Part shown: positions 35,713 to 45,756 of the stretch, piece after piece
Numbering within the stretch: position 1 is the first letter of the stretch
Layout: every line of letters starts with the position of its first letter
Assembly (NCBI GenBank): GCA_948567375.1
Contig: OX419760.1
Span: forward strand, 45,756,001-45,820,000
Length of the DNA stretch: 64,000 bases
Origin: Lunularia cruciata
Taxonomy: Eukaryota; Streptophyta; Marchantiopsida; Lunulariales; Lunulariaceae
Direction: 5' to 3'
The notes under the pieces: model-generated
The model's input: only the letters and a program-made list of their open reading frames with translations
Told to the model about the DNA's origin: nothing
The model's database searches: none
Made by a program: the position numbers and the translations under genes

Positions 35713-35847
35713 ACATCTAGGACATAATCATTGGCCTTGAAGAACCACCATGAGGGGAGGAGTCAAACATGCCATGTGTCATCCTCTCAAATAGCTATCA
35801 CACACTAACATAGTAGCAACTCCACCAAAAGAACCACATAACATACA
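35713..35847 (-). pseudogene. PHD finger at the integrase C-terminus of element E
   Basis: In one minus-strand frame 45 codons give C-x2-C-x11-C-x2-(Y for C)-x4-H-x2-C-x14-C-x2-C, the Cys4-His-Cys3 spacing of a PHD zinc finger. Recognisable pieces are CMLCG, MLVCD, HMACLTPPL and LCPRC. The fourth Cys is Tyr, and two codons where PHD fingers usually have Trp (before HMAC and before LCPRC) are TGA stops, each one G-to-A change from TGG. PHD fingers of known type read histone H3 tails. Here the domain follows integrase without an intervening stop in the open stretch to 36039, so it was probably part of pol. The copy is dead. A degenerate chance match is unlikely given eight spacing constraints. 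Confidence 0.75.
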
Positions 35848-36039
35848 CCAAAAGCTTGCACGTACAAGTGCCAAGCTTGGGTCCATAATTCCATTAATGT
35901 TTGGGAGGTGGCATGGTGCATAATTGCACACATGATCCTTCCAAAAAACATCATCATGTCCTTCCAACATGAGGAATTTAGAAGGTAAAACCTCAGGCAC
36001 TTGCAAGATAGTGCAGCACGTAGTAACATCAAGTGTCAT

Positions 36040-37010
36040 TGGTGTAGTCTGCTATAGTTATACATAGTCACTTAGATGGAATTGATGGATCAAATGTACA
36101 TAACATCCTCCTTGAATAGTAGCATAGCATAGCATAATATATATCTATGTTGAGCAATAACTAAGTTCTCAAAGGCCATTGATATCACTCTCCAAAAGAT
36201 CTTTGCTCATTAAGAACATGCGCTCACCCATATATCTAGATCATCCAAGTCCAAAACTACAATAGCATCACAATGAATGGCTACAACTGAATTTGGATCT
36301 CATCCATAGAGTAGAAAGTAAGGGAAAGATGCTAAGGAGACTTTCAGACTGAATCAATAGCCCATGGCCAACCAACATAATTGGAGATCCCAATCCCTCA
36401 TATGGCCTCTCTACAAACCATACTTATGCAATCCTCTCTTCATCTTTTGAACCAATCTCTTTGCTAAGCCATTTGCCTTAGGGTCATCTTAGGAGGTAGT
36501 ACAATGGTTGATCAAGGCCTTGTCACACAAGACTTGAAACTCTCCCAAGACCTCTATACCTTGATCAGTCAAATTCTCAACTAGTGCACTAAAATGACTA
36601 AGAAATTTATCCAGGAACAAATAAGTGGTCCCTTCATTGGACTTATTAGGAAGTGCCACCAACTCAAACCACTTGGAAGAGTCCTACACCATAACCAAAA
36701 TATATTGATGATGTCTCACAATCAATGATAAAGGTCCATCAAAGTCCAAAATCCAACAATAACCAAATCCCATGATAGATAATGGGTGCAATTATGGTGT
36801 AGGAGCATTAAATGATACTCTAACTTGGTCACAAACCACACATTTGGCAAAAAACTACTATACATTGGTATGCATACCATACCACCAATAATGACATTAG
36901 AGTAAGTTAAATGTATGCTTTACTCCAAAATGCCCTAGCTCCTCATGAGCATGACATACTAAATATGATCTCTGAGATGAATGTGGTACTACTCGCACTT
37001 TACTATCTTT
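36040..37010 (-). pseudogene. Integrase of element E
   Basis: Minus strand. The zinc-binding region is HAHEELGHFGVKHT with CVVCD further on (about 36990-36820). The core has DFDGP (first Asp, about 36745), LTDQG (second Asp, about 36560), and KANGLAKRLVQ where NGLAER is expected, so the catalytic Glu is Lys. Several in-frame stops interrupt it. The linker toward the PHD finger reads LEGHDDVFWKDHV. RNase H lies upstream on the element. Confidence 0.87.
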
Positions 37011-38280
37011 CCAAACACAAAGAAGGTGTCTACACTCCAATCTAAATGGCCTGGCTTGTTGAAGAACACGGTCTCTCTCCTTGGCACCAATTTTGCCATC
37101 CATAACACCAATGTGAAGATAATCCATCACTAAGATATCATCATGAATGTCTCACTGACTTGTACAATATCTCCATCTTCTTGATCTATGGCATCAAAAA
37201 TTCCTTTTGTATGTGTTGAGAGAGATACCACCAAGACCTTAGTAAATATACATAAAAATGTATATGCATGCTAACTTGGCACCATCTTCTCATCTGTCTC
37301 ACCATGCCAACATCCTCCGGTTTGATCTTGTTGGCTAAGATATGAGTTTCTACTCAACCCATCTGCATCATGGTCCACCATTCCAAGTATATGAATAACT
37401 ATTTAATCATAATCCTATAAAATTAGAGTCCATTGTGAAATCTTCCTTAAAGCTTGTCAAACTTCATTAACCACTTCAATGGTTGATGATCAATGATGAG
37501 AGTGAAAGGATTACCAAATTAGTAACATCAAAGATGTGTTATTGCACGTACTATTTCCAAGCTCTCTCCCTCATATGAATTATACTTTTCCTCCATTGAA
37601 TTGTTGGAGCAACTAGCATGGACCACCACAAACTCCTTCTCCTCATCATCATGTTGGATGAGCATTGCTCTAAGTTCCAATGTAAACTAATTAGTATGAA
37701 CTTGGGATGGTCATCCTTTAATTGGTCTTCTAAGAATAGGGGCAAATAGATGTCAACCTCTCTTGAGCTATATAAATGCTTTCTCTTACTCATCTCTCCA
37801 ACACCACTCGTGCGTAAGCTTAGAAAACTTCATCAAGGCTTTGGCAATGGCACAAATTCTCTAATATATTGGTGATAGAAGTTTGCCTACCCAAGGAATG
37901 TTTGCACTCTACTCACATCCATAGATCAAGGAATATGTATAATAGCCTTCATCTTGGTGTGTTGAAAACCAAGCCCTCCAAGGTGGATAGTGTGACATAA
38001 ATATTCAACCTACCCATGGAAGAATCTACACTTCCCAAGATGTAATTTGAGTCCATGAGATCTCACCTCTCAAACACCTCCAACAAATGTCTCTCATGCT
38101 CCTCCACAATATTGCTATAGACCAAATATCATAAATGTAAGATTGTGCAAAATGCAGTCCTATAAGGACCTTGTCCGTGACATTTTGGAACTCAGCAAGA
38201 GCATTTTTTAACCTAAATGGTAAGAACTTCCATTAATATAATACCCCTTACCATTGTCGTGGGGATTGTATGGTCTTGAG
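37011..38280 (-). pseudogene. RT C-terminal half and RNase H of element E
   Basis: Minus strand. Pieces such as FLPFRLKNALAEFQNVTDKV (about 38220-38165), EEHERHLLEVFER (about 38090-38050) and a thumb-region LGKCRFFHG are typical of gypsy RT. The YxDD active-site segment is garbled (about 38140-38110). RNase H-like text follows near 37800-37400 (CVWWSML, then the family's HASRSNN-like part in a shifted frame). Many frameshifts. It continues the RT begun at 41030-40676. Confidence 0.8.
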
Positions 38281-40675
38281 AATGTGTTGAGCATCTAATT
38301 GCTTGCACCTAGACTTCACAATTTATGATGGTACAAGTAGCATACATAAAATCTAATAGATAGGACTGTGAATTGTAGTGGATACCAAACCTATACAAAG
38401 AACCAACTATTGAGTTTCCCTTTATTTCTTCTTGGATGCAACAACTTATGCCATGTGCTCCAGTTTAGTTATCAAAGCTCTCATTTGTAATGCAATCCGC
38501 CTGTTGAAGGGCTTCCAAATTCTTCCTTCTTGTACTTCAGGCCTCCACTTTAACCAGATTATTGTCATAGGATACAATGCTCCATGCTAGACATACCAAA
38601 GTTACAGAAGTTTATGCTCTACGGGATCTTTAATTTGGGTTGTGATCATCTCTACAGAACTTTCTCTAAATGAACTACCATGCATGTGCAATCCATCTCG
38701 AGTATTCCATATTTTTCTTGAGCAAAGCTTGTGTATACTTCATTGCAACACAAAGGAAGAAAAGCGTTATTGAATGGCCGAGAATGGAACAAAAGAAGAA
38801 TTTGGTTATTAGTAAGGGCATGCCATACATTTTTTCTTAAACAATGGGTCTATCAGACCAAGATTCACTCGCACCATCTCTGCACTTTTCAATCCTATAG
38901 TTTTAAGCTCAGAGCCCTCTAATGTCTAAAAGCATTGTAAGCATACCAACCAGTTTGTGAAACAAAATTCTAGTTTCCAATGAGAGTTGTGCAAGCATCA
39001 TCAAAATTTGCTTAGACTCGTATCAACCTTTCAGTCTTTCTCTCTATATCCATACTTGGATTGGTTTTTGCTTTTGACCTTGGATGAACCCTTCCTTTGA
39101 TCCTTCCCTGACTATGGCTTTGATGACTTCCCTATCACTGTCAAAGATTCTTCACTGTTCCCTTCTCTTCTTGATCCTTCACGCTTTCATCAAAACTCCT
39201 CTTGATGATCATTTTCTTTCCCTTTGATTTTCTTCACTCTCCTTTCCTTCCCAATCCTTCACTATTCCCTTCTCCTTTCACTCCAAACTCCTTTGATATT
39301 TCCCTTGCCATTGCCCAAGATTCTTGAACTCTCTTCAATCTTTTCCTATCTCTAAAACCCTTTGATACTTCCCTTGTCACTCAAAACTCCTTTCAATCCT
39401 TTCCTAACTTTTCCTTTCCTTCCCAATCTTTCACTCTTCCCCTCTCTTTTTTATTTGCACTCTTTCACCAAAACTCCTCTCAATGCTTCTCCTCTCCTTC
39501 TCAATATTTTCTATCAATCCCTTCATTGTCACTTCCCACAGAGTCTTCTTGCCAATTCCTTCACTGTCACTTCTTGAAAAGCCTTCCTGCCTATCTCTTC
39601 ATTGTCACCTCCTTTCCTTCATTCCTACCAATTCCTTCATTGTCGCTCCTCAAAAAGTCTTTCCGCTAATTTCTTCACTATCACTTCCAATTCCTTTTGA
39701 TCTTCTCTGTCACTTGAATTCCCCTTTGCCCTTCCTTGTTGCTTCATTTGATCCTAGCTAAAACCCCTCTTTGGCCTTCCAGTTTCTTCTTTCAATCCTA
39801 TTTAAACTCCTTTGTCTTTGATAATTTTTCTCTGCTCCCCCCCCCCCCTAATTTCTTCATTTGATCTTGGCTAAGACCCCCTCTCTGCCCTTCCAATTTA
39901 TTTTGTCAATTCTGTCTAAATTCCTCTATGTTTCAAAAATTATTCTCTGCCCTTCCTTGTTGCTTCCTTCTTCTCTACCTTCCATTCTTTTCCTCCTTTC
40001 TTTCCCAATTCCTCACTATTCACTTTCCTTGTTCTTTGTCACCCAAAAAACCCCCTATTTGATACCTCTTTGTCCTTCCCCCAAAAATAAAAAACCCTTC
40101 TTGATACTTTTTTCCTTCCAAAACCAAACTCCTTTTGATTCCTCCCTTTGACTTCAACTGATTGGCCTTCTTGTCCTGTCTCAACTGCTAACATTGAATC
40201 TCTTGAAGGCCTCAATCCTGTGGCTGCTAAGTCTCATTTGTCATTTTTTGCCTTCTCTACACTAAGTCGCACTATTTCTAGTTGATATTATTCTTCCTTC
40301 TTTCTTCTCCTTGTCTTTCTTTTCTTCTCCACTCTTGAGACCTTTTTCCTTCTTCTACTTTATAGTAACACAACAAAACTCCCACAATGCATCCAACTTA
40401 CAAACATTACAACCCTTTCCACGCTCTAAGTCCACTACCACTACTCTTCTATTAACCCTCAAAATTCCTATTATAGTCTAGCAAAAGTGGCTATCCACAA
40501 CATATACCAAACCTCACTATTTTGGCAACTATCAAAGTTACTACCTAGAAAGTTCATGCAAATATTAAAATTTACCGTTGGAATCCAAAAGTACTACCTA
40601 CAACTAGCACTTTTACTAATTCTAAATAGTTTTCTCTTGGTTTACCCACCACACTCAATAGCACTAATGTAACAT
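38281..40675. other. About 2.4-kb insertion that splits the element E RT
   Basis: RT motif text stops at DPYGIVR on the 40676 side and resumes at about 38260, so the intervening DNA is foreign or expanded. It has no recognised coding domain and includes the pyrimidine tract at 38990-40350. Its origin is unknown; no TSD was identified. Confidence 0.5.
38990..40350. repeat. Long pyrimidine-rich tract
   Basis: About 1.3 kb strongly biased to C and T on the plus strand, built from variants of CTTC-ACTGTCACTTCC-like phrases and including a run of 12 C at 39837-39848. Plus-strand frames here (39362-39577, 39483-39761, 39861-40151) are Ser/Leu/Phe/Pro-rich low-complexity text, not genes. Confidence 0.75.
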
Positions 40676-41030
40676 GTAGATTATTTTCCTAACAATACCA
40701 TAAGGATCAATAGCCCAAAATGTTATCTTGGACTGGTCTTCCTTCTTGATCAACAATTGATGATATCCTACTCAAAGATCCAAAGTACTAAAGACCTTTG
40801 CATGCCCAATGGCAACTAAGATCTCTTCCGATGTAAGCATGGCATAGTAATCAACCCTAGTCTATTGGTTGATAGGATGATAATCTCTATACATTTGCTT
40901 ATTTATATATTTGTCATGCATATCCTTCTTTGTTGGCATCACTATAGCTGAAGCATATTCTCCATGTGAATCTCCACCAAACCAATCTCAAAAAAGTGTC
41001 TACTCTGGCTCTAGATCAGTGCTCTCTCCA
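40676..41030 (-). pseudogene. RT N-terminal half of element E
   Basis: Minus strand. YASAIVMPTKKD, YRDYHPIN, GHAKVFSTLDL and GYHQL are the fingers and first-Asp region of gypsy RT, with the catalytic Asp in STLDL kept. Frame breaks are present. It is separated from the second half by the insertion at 38281-40675. Confidence 0.87.
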
Positions 41031-41589
41031 TGTCATTATATTTATAAGGACATGCATGGTGTATCACTAGTAAGTTCAAATACCAAGTCCTTTCAAAGCA
41101 CCCAAATCCTTCATATTGAAGGCAAAACAACTCATGTAGCTCCTCAAGAACCTCCAAACTCTTTGTCTTTTCCCACTTATAAGCTTGGGTCCGATGTTTG
41201 GCTCCTAAGTATCCTCTATAATTGATATAGGAGTGGAAGATGCATTGATTGGCTACTACACTACGCCCTCGGGAGCAATAGTGTCATACTAGAATCCTCA
41301 ACCTCAATGTGGAAAACTTTGTTTTCTCTGGCTACAAGCTCCATACGTCCTCTTGTTGCATCGCAAGTAGACCAAGGATGTAACCCAAATAGACCATTCT
41401 CTTCCCATCCTTCATTTTTCCTATGCGGTCGCCTTTTTCTTCTCACCTAGATGAACCCCAAGTAGACCACTCTCACTAATAGCCATTGGCTATGTCCCAA
41501 GAATACCCTACCCACTCGGTCCATCACTCCCATCATGTGCTTGATTCATCTTGATAGGCACAAAGCTCACAAGTGTTTGAGAGGTGATG

Positions 41590-42620
41590 CCTATCAAGTG
41601 CACCTTATGTTGCTTTGCCAAGCCAAGGCTCACAATCCAACTTAAACAATTTAGGTCCATAGCCTGACCTAAAACTTGATGCTTGGATGCCTCTAACACT
41701 ACTATAACAATTGTAATATTGGTACAAAAACCTATCACTTACTCCTTCCCATCAGCGTTTGGCTCCACCAACTACTATAAATGTGAGTCCCAAACAAGTC
41801 CAAGACCTCCTTCTCAAAAGCATAGGGGCTTGGAAAACTCATAAGTGTGGGTAAAGTGGCTTTGGGCTGTCTAACAAGGTTCACCATTGCCATAGGTGAC
41901 CTATCAGCTACTACTACCATTTGAGATTGGCACCCAACATCCAAGGTGTCATCAATAATAAGGTGGTCTAGTTGTTGAATCTCATCATAAGCATGTTGTA
42001 GAACCTCTCATAGTCTAGTTGTTGAATCCCATCATAAGAATATTGTAGAACCTCTCTAGGTAAGAGGTTTATCCACCAAAGATGAAGACAATGAGCCTGT
42101 GATCCCACTCTAGCTACATTCAAAAAAAAATAGGTCCCATCAAACTATAGACCTATTGCCACCACCAATGTACAAGAATCATCCATCAAAGAGACATTCT
42201 TCAAAATGTAGGCTGGAAAATCAGATTGATGAACCTAAAGATGTAGTATACGTAATATCTCTTAAAACACACCAGAACAAAGATCTTGGAGACCTTGACC
42301 TTGGCCAACACAAGTATGTCCTTGACACAGCCATCCATAAATCACCAAATAAATGGGACCATGTCTTTCCAAACCATGTGCTTCCAGCAAGGAAATTTCT
42401 ACATGTAGGGTCTCTTGATAACCCTTGACTACTGATATTAGTAATAACTCATGATACTGATAGGCCAAGTGTGCCACATGATGTAGAGAGACTTGCCTAG
42501 CAATCTCATCTCTCTTCACATACAAGTACCTCCATACTTGCATACTTTCTTGTAGTATCATAGCTAATTCAATGTTAATCTTACCAAAAAAACTCCAATA
42601 GATATACTCCCTCTATTAGA
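41590..42620 (-). pseudogene. C5-cytosine DNA methyltransferase domain inside element E
   Basis: One minus-strand frame, broken by stops, shows the ordered motifs of a C5-cytosine methyltransferase. Motif I-like FFGKIN lies at 42574-42591 (family F-x-G-x-G), followed by RYLYVKRDE (motif II-like). The catalytic loop GWLCQGHT has Cys at 42325-42327 (family PCQ, here Pro to Leu); then GQGLQDLCSGVF. Motif VI-like LKNV has Lys at 42199-42201 where the ENV motif has Glu. A motif VIII-like RVGSQAHCLHLWW spans 42073-42111. A C-terminal LGQAMDLNC at about 41650-41680 resembles motif X. In-frame stops lie at 42262-42264 and 42145-42147, and a 47-bp duplication (41966-42059) shifts the frame. The domain would transfer methyl groups from SAM to cytosine. 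It lies between protease and RT. Retrotransposon-borne methyltransferases are known from dinoflagellates and charophyte algae. Closest relatives were not tested. Confidence 0.85.
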
Positions 42621-42959
42621 TATTGCCAAGCAATGATTGTGGTATCCAAAGGTAACAAGGTAATAGACTCTAGAAGCTCATCCTCAAAATGGTCACTTGG
42701 TGGTACAAAGGCTCCAATCCAAGATTGTTGTACCAATTGATCTACATGTTGTTACAATGCCTCCTTAGAACTCCATAATGAAACATCCAAGGTGGGCAAA
42801 ATGATCCCACTTGTAATCCAAATCCAAGTGATCTCCTCTAGTCTGGAGTATTTTCCACATGGATATTCTCCTCCAATAAGTCACTAGGCCAAGTAACAAA
42901 GCCACTGAAAATTGATATTGATGTCGGGTTCCTGATTGTAGTGAGCCAAGATTACCATT

Positions 42960-43345
42960 ACTAAAGCATACTAGTTGGCAACACACCCATAAACATATCC
43001 ATCCCTCTTGTGATTTCCAACCTGGTCTATAGGAGGTTGTTTCCTCCCAATAATCAATGTTGAAACCCAAGGAGTATAACACTACTCCACCAACTAGCAC
43101 ATCATATGACTTTGCTATTTTTTCAATAGCTTGAGCTCTCACCATAGAGCTATTAGTCAAATAACTAGGTTGAATCCAACAATGAGCTCTCCACATGTGA
43201 TATGGTGTGTAAAAACACCCCCTAAAGATGTATGGATTTGATTACACACCTCTCCGCATTGGTCTTCTATAGTTCTATAGACCAACAATTGCAACCTTTC
43301 CCAACATAAGGAGTTGCACATTAGAGTCTAATAAGACTCTTTGTG
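42960..43345 (-). pseudogene. Aspartic protease region of element E
   Basis: Minus strand. LLDSNVQLLMLGK near 43335-43300 fits a retropepsin active site D-S/T-G with Gly changed to Asn. Downstream, in an open stretch (43196-42765), LVGGVVLYSLGFNIDYW fits the later part of the protease or its linker. A stop lies between the two parts. It precedes the methyltransferase, as expected for gag-PR-(MTase)-RT order. Confidence 0.65.
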
Positions 43346-44299
43346 GTATATAGAATTTCCCTAAAGGTTTCACTATGTGAAAAATATCCCTTTAATTTTC
43401 CAATAGGACAACTCCAAATGTGAATTGAGCTTGCTCAAAGGTAGGTCTAGCTGGCAACTCCTCCAACCTAACTATTGTTGCTTGCCATAAACCATTGATC
43501 ATTGAGTGGATCCCATGCTCTTCAACCAAGTCATCTCCATTATCAACCACCTCTACTTTAGAAGTAGAACCATATCATTCTTACTCTCATAAAGTGTGTC
43601 AGCAAACCAAAACAAGGGAGTTAGGTCAAGTCCCAATGCAAACATGTCATTGGTTGTGAACAAAGGGAAGCGCATAATCAATTGAGCCGCCCTCAATATC
43701 ATACTAGACTCAATCTATGTAGTAGTAGGTGGCTAACTAGCATCTGGTCTATCATGCACTCATCACTACCTACCACACCTACATTAGAATGTTTAGGAGC
43801 CATGGATGTCATTTCTAGTGCATCAAAGAGTGTGAAAGATTAAGGAAGTCTGACTTGTCTACCAGCCTTTCCTCTCTATGGGTCCAACTCCATTAATGCT
43901 CCTTTAGGCTTTGGAGCATGTATTGCATTCTTAGTCACTAAGGCCAATGCATCTATCTATGACTCCACACATAAAGTCCAAGATATCTTTATCACCAACA
44001 TAATAGGTGAAAGCCTCAAAATTAAAATCTGATCTCCTCTAAGCTATGGCCATGCTAGCCAAATCTTTGCTCCAACTACTCAATCCAAGTAGTTATGGCT
44101 ATATCAAAAGCACGGGTAAGTATTGCGCCCCTAGTAGGTATGGGTCATCTACCACCTTGTCTTCCATGACCTAGAGCTCCTCTACCACCTACCATAGTAG
44201 CCTACTACTCCTTAGCTCTAAGTGAAGGTCAAAGCATTGGCCATTATTGTGACCAAATTTGTGATAATGGTCACATTGTCTCTATGTTGGTTGTGATGC

Positions 44300-44327
44300 A
44301 CCAAATATATCATGTCCACTATCATGA

Positions 44328-44403
<76 letters not shown>

Positions 44404-44960
44404 AGTGAGGTCCACCACAAGTCCAACAAGCAATACCAACACTATTGACCTTAAAATGAAGGTAAGGGTCTAATTTTACTAGGCCTTCCACTTGCTCTAT
44501 AAGATCTGGGCTGTCTACTTTGCACTCGGAAGCCAGCATAGTGTTGTGTACTCTACTGCACTCTAAAAGAAGTAATAATTGTTGATGAGGTCTCTCTACC
44601 AAATCTGGATGTCACCACTCTCCCCTCCACCATGTTGAGCTCAATGCACTCACCAAAATAAATACCATCACCAAAGTAGGCAAGGTGGCTTGTAACAATA
44701 TAACATCACATAATCTATGTTGCAACTCCCTATCCATGATCCTATACCAAAATTGAATTGTTTGGGCCTTAGTAACTCCTTGAGTGAAACTAACCATCCA
44801 TCTCATGCAATTGTATACCTTGCATATGCTCTCTCTAGTCTTCCATTGGAACTCCTACAAGCTCCTCAACTTGTCAATCTGCACTCCATGGTAGTTCTAC
44901 CTCAAGCATTGGAAGAGCTCTACCATGGGATTAAACTCCAATATTGGACCACTTCCTGTA
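44300..44960 (-). pseudogene. gag of element E with broken zinc knuckle
   Basis: Minus strand. FNPMVELFQCLR, EFQWKTRES and GVTKAQTIQFWYRIMDREL are gag-like capsid text, followed by a zinc knuckle that begins CWTCGGPHYK (first Cys codon 44426-44428, His 44405-44407). The next codons are a (GA)n run reading Arg-Glu repeats, and the last Cys of the C-x2-C-x3-H-x4-C motif is gone. Frame breaks elsewhere. Confidence 0.75.
44331..44400. repeat. (CT)35 microsatellite
   Basis: Thirty-five perfect CT units (GA on the coding strand of element E), placed inside the zinc-knuckle codons of gag. Confidence 0.97.
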
Positions 44961-45120
44961 GTGTATCCTCACTCATAGTAGCACCATCTCCAACTAGTGC
45001 ACCTCCACTCAATAGTAACATTGGTGTATCTAATGGAGGTGCACAAGTTGGAGATGGTGTTACTATAAGTAAGAGTACACTATAGGAGGTGATCCAATAT
45101 CAAGGTTTAATCCCATGGTG
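44921..45120. repeat. 87-bp inverted repeat with 26-bp loop at the gag/LTR junction of element E
   Basis: Arms 44921-45007 and 45034-45120 align without gaps, about 73 of 87 positions matching, with most mismatches C/T or G/A. The left arm is gag leader/coding sequence on the minus strand; the right arm is an inverted copy that replaces the inner end of the 5' LTR and the primer-binding site. Confidence 0.85.
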
Positions 45121-45171
45121 GAGTTCCTCTCATGTTGAATACATTAGAGAAGTTCTTTCTACTACTCAAAT

Positions 45172-45717
45172 AGCCTCATTGGACCATTTTCATACATATA
45201 TAATTACTACACAACATACAGTGTTGTCAATGTCAAACACTATAGAAGCACAACTCACACAAACATCATGCAGAACTCTAAGTGCCACAATAGTCAATTC
45301 CTTTTTCCACCCAAATCACATTTGAATCAAATATATACTTAGTCCTTCACTCAATCTGCCATCAATAAAACACTAATTACAGTCCAGCCACACCTACTCT
45401 AGCTAAGAGATTCAAAGTGGTGCTTGCCAGCCTCTGTCTACCACAGCTAGAAACCTAAAGGCTCAATATTAGAGAAGTGAGTTGTTTGGAGCTGCACTTT
45501 GAAAGTATACCCCTCTTCCCAACCTAGGTCTCCAACCCTAATGGCACATTTGGTGGTGCAAATGGTGCAAGTAATGGTGGGTCCCACCAAGTGATCAATA
45601 ACCCTAACATGAAATCTGGCCGCAAACAAGTAGTCCATGAGCAACTACCAAAATAATGATGATTGCCAACACTCCTACTATAGTATTTGAGAAAACTAGC
45701 TTTGGCATTATAAATGT
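45172..45717 (-). repeat. Partial 5' LTR of element E
   Basis: Matches 34905-35427 of the 3' LTR (shared CATTGGACCATT, GAGCTGCACTTTGAAAGTAT, AAGTAGTCCATGAGCAACTA). The inner end is replaced by an inverted gag piece and the outer end stops at 45717 beside the MULE remnant. Confidence 0.82.
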
Positions 45718-45756
45718 TGTCACTCTATCCTTTCAACTTTATCTATGATTGATTTG

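Larger units (their letters stand above)
34823..45717 (-). mobile_element. Ty3/gypsy element E carrying a DNA methyltransferase and a PHD finger
   Basis: A minus-strand LTR retrotransposon, about 10.9 kb including a roughly 2.4-kb secondary insertion. Order along the element (high to low coordinates): partial 5' LTR (45717-45172), gag with zinc knuckle (about 44960-44300), protease (43345-42960), C5-cytosine methyltransferase (42620-41590), RT N half (41030-40676), insertion (40675-38281), RT C half and RNase H (38280-37011), integrase (37010-36040), PHD finger (35847-35713), polypurine tract (near 35646-35650), 3' LTR (35641-34823). Each domain was recognised from residues in the decayed translation. 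Nothing is intact: stops and frameshifts occur throughout. No TSD could be shown because the 5' LTR is cut off next to a MULE remnant. Confidence 0.85.

Noticed and set aside
39362-40151. Plus-strand frames in the pyrimidine tract
   Set aside because: Low-complexity Ser/Leu/Pro/Phe text produced by C/T-biased DNA.
41508-41738. First read as a retropepsin (LGLAKQHKVHLIGI looks like protease text)
   Set aside because: The order is wrong for protease, a better protease lies at 42960-43345, and LGQAMDLNC with the upstream CQG, ENV-like and motif VIII-like segments fits a methyltransferase C-terminus.
44218-44602. Protein with Arg-Glu or Gly-Arg-Glu repeats
   Set aside because: The repeats are just translation of (GA)35; the real content is the gag zinc knuckle beside it.
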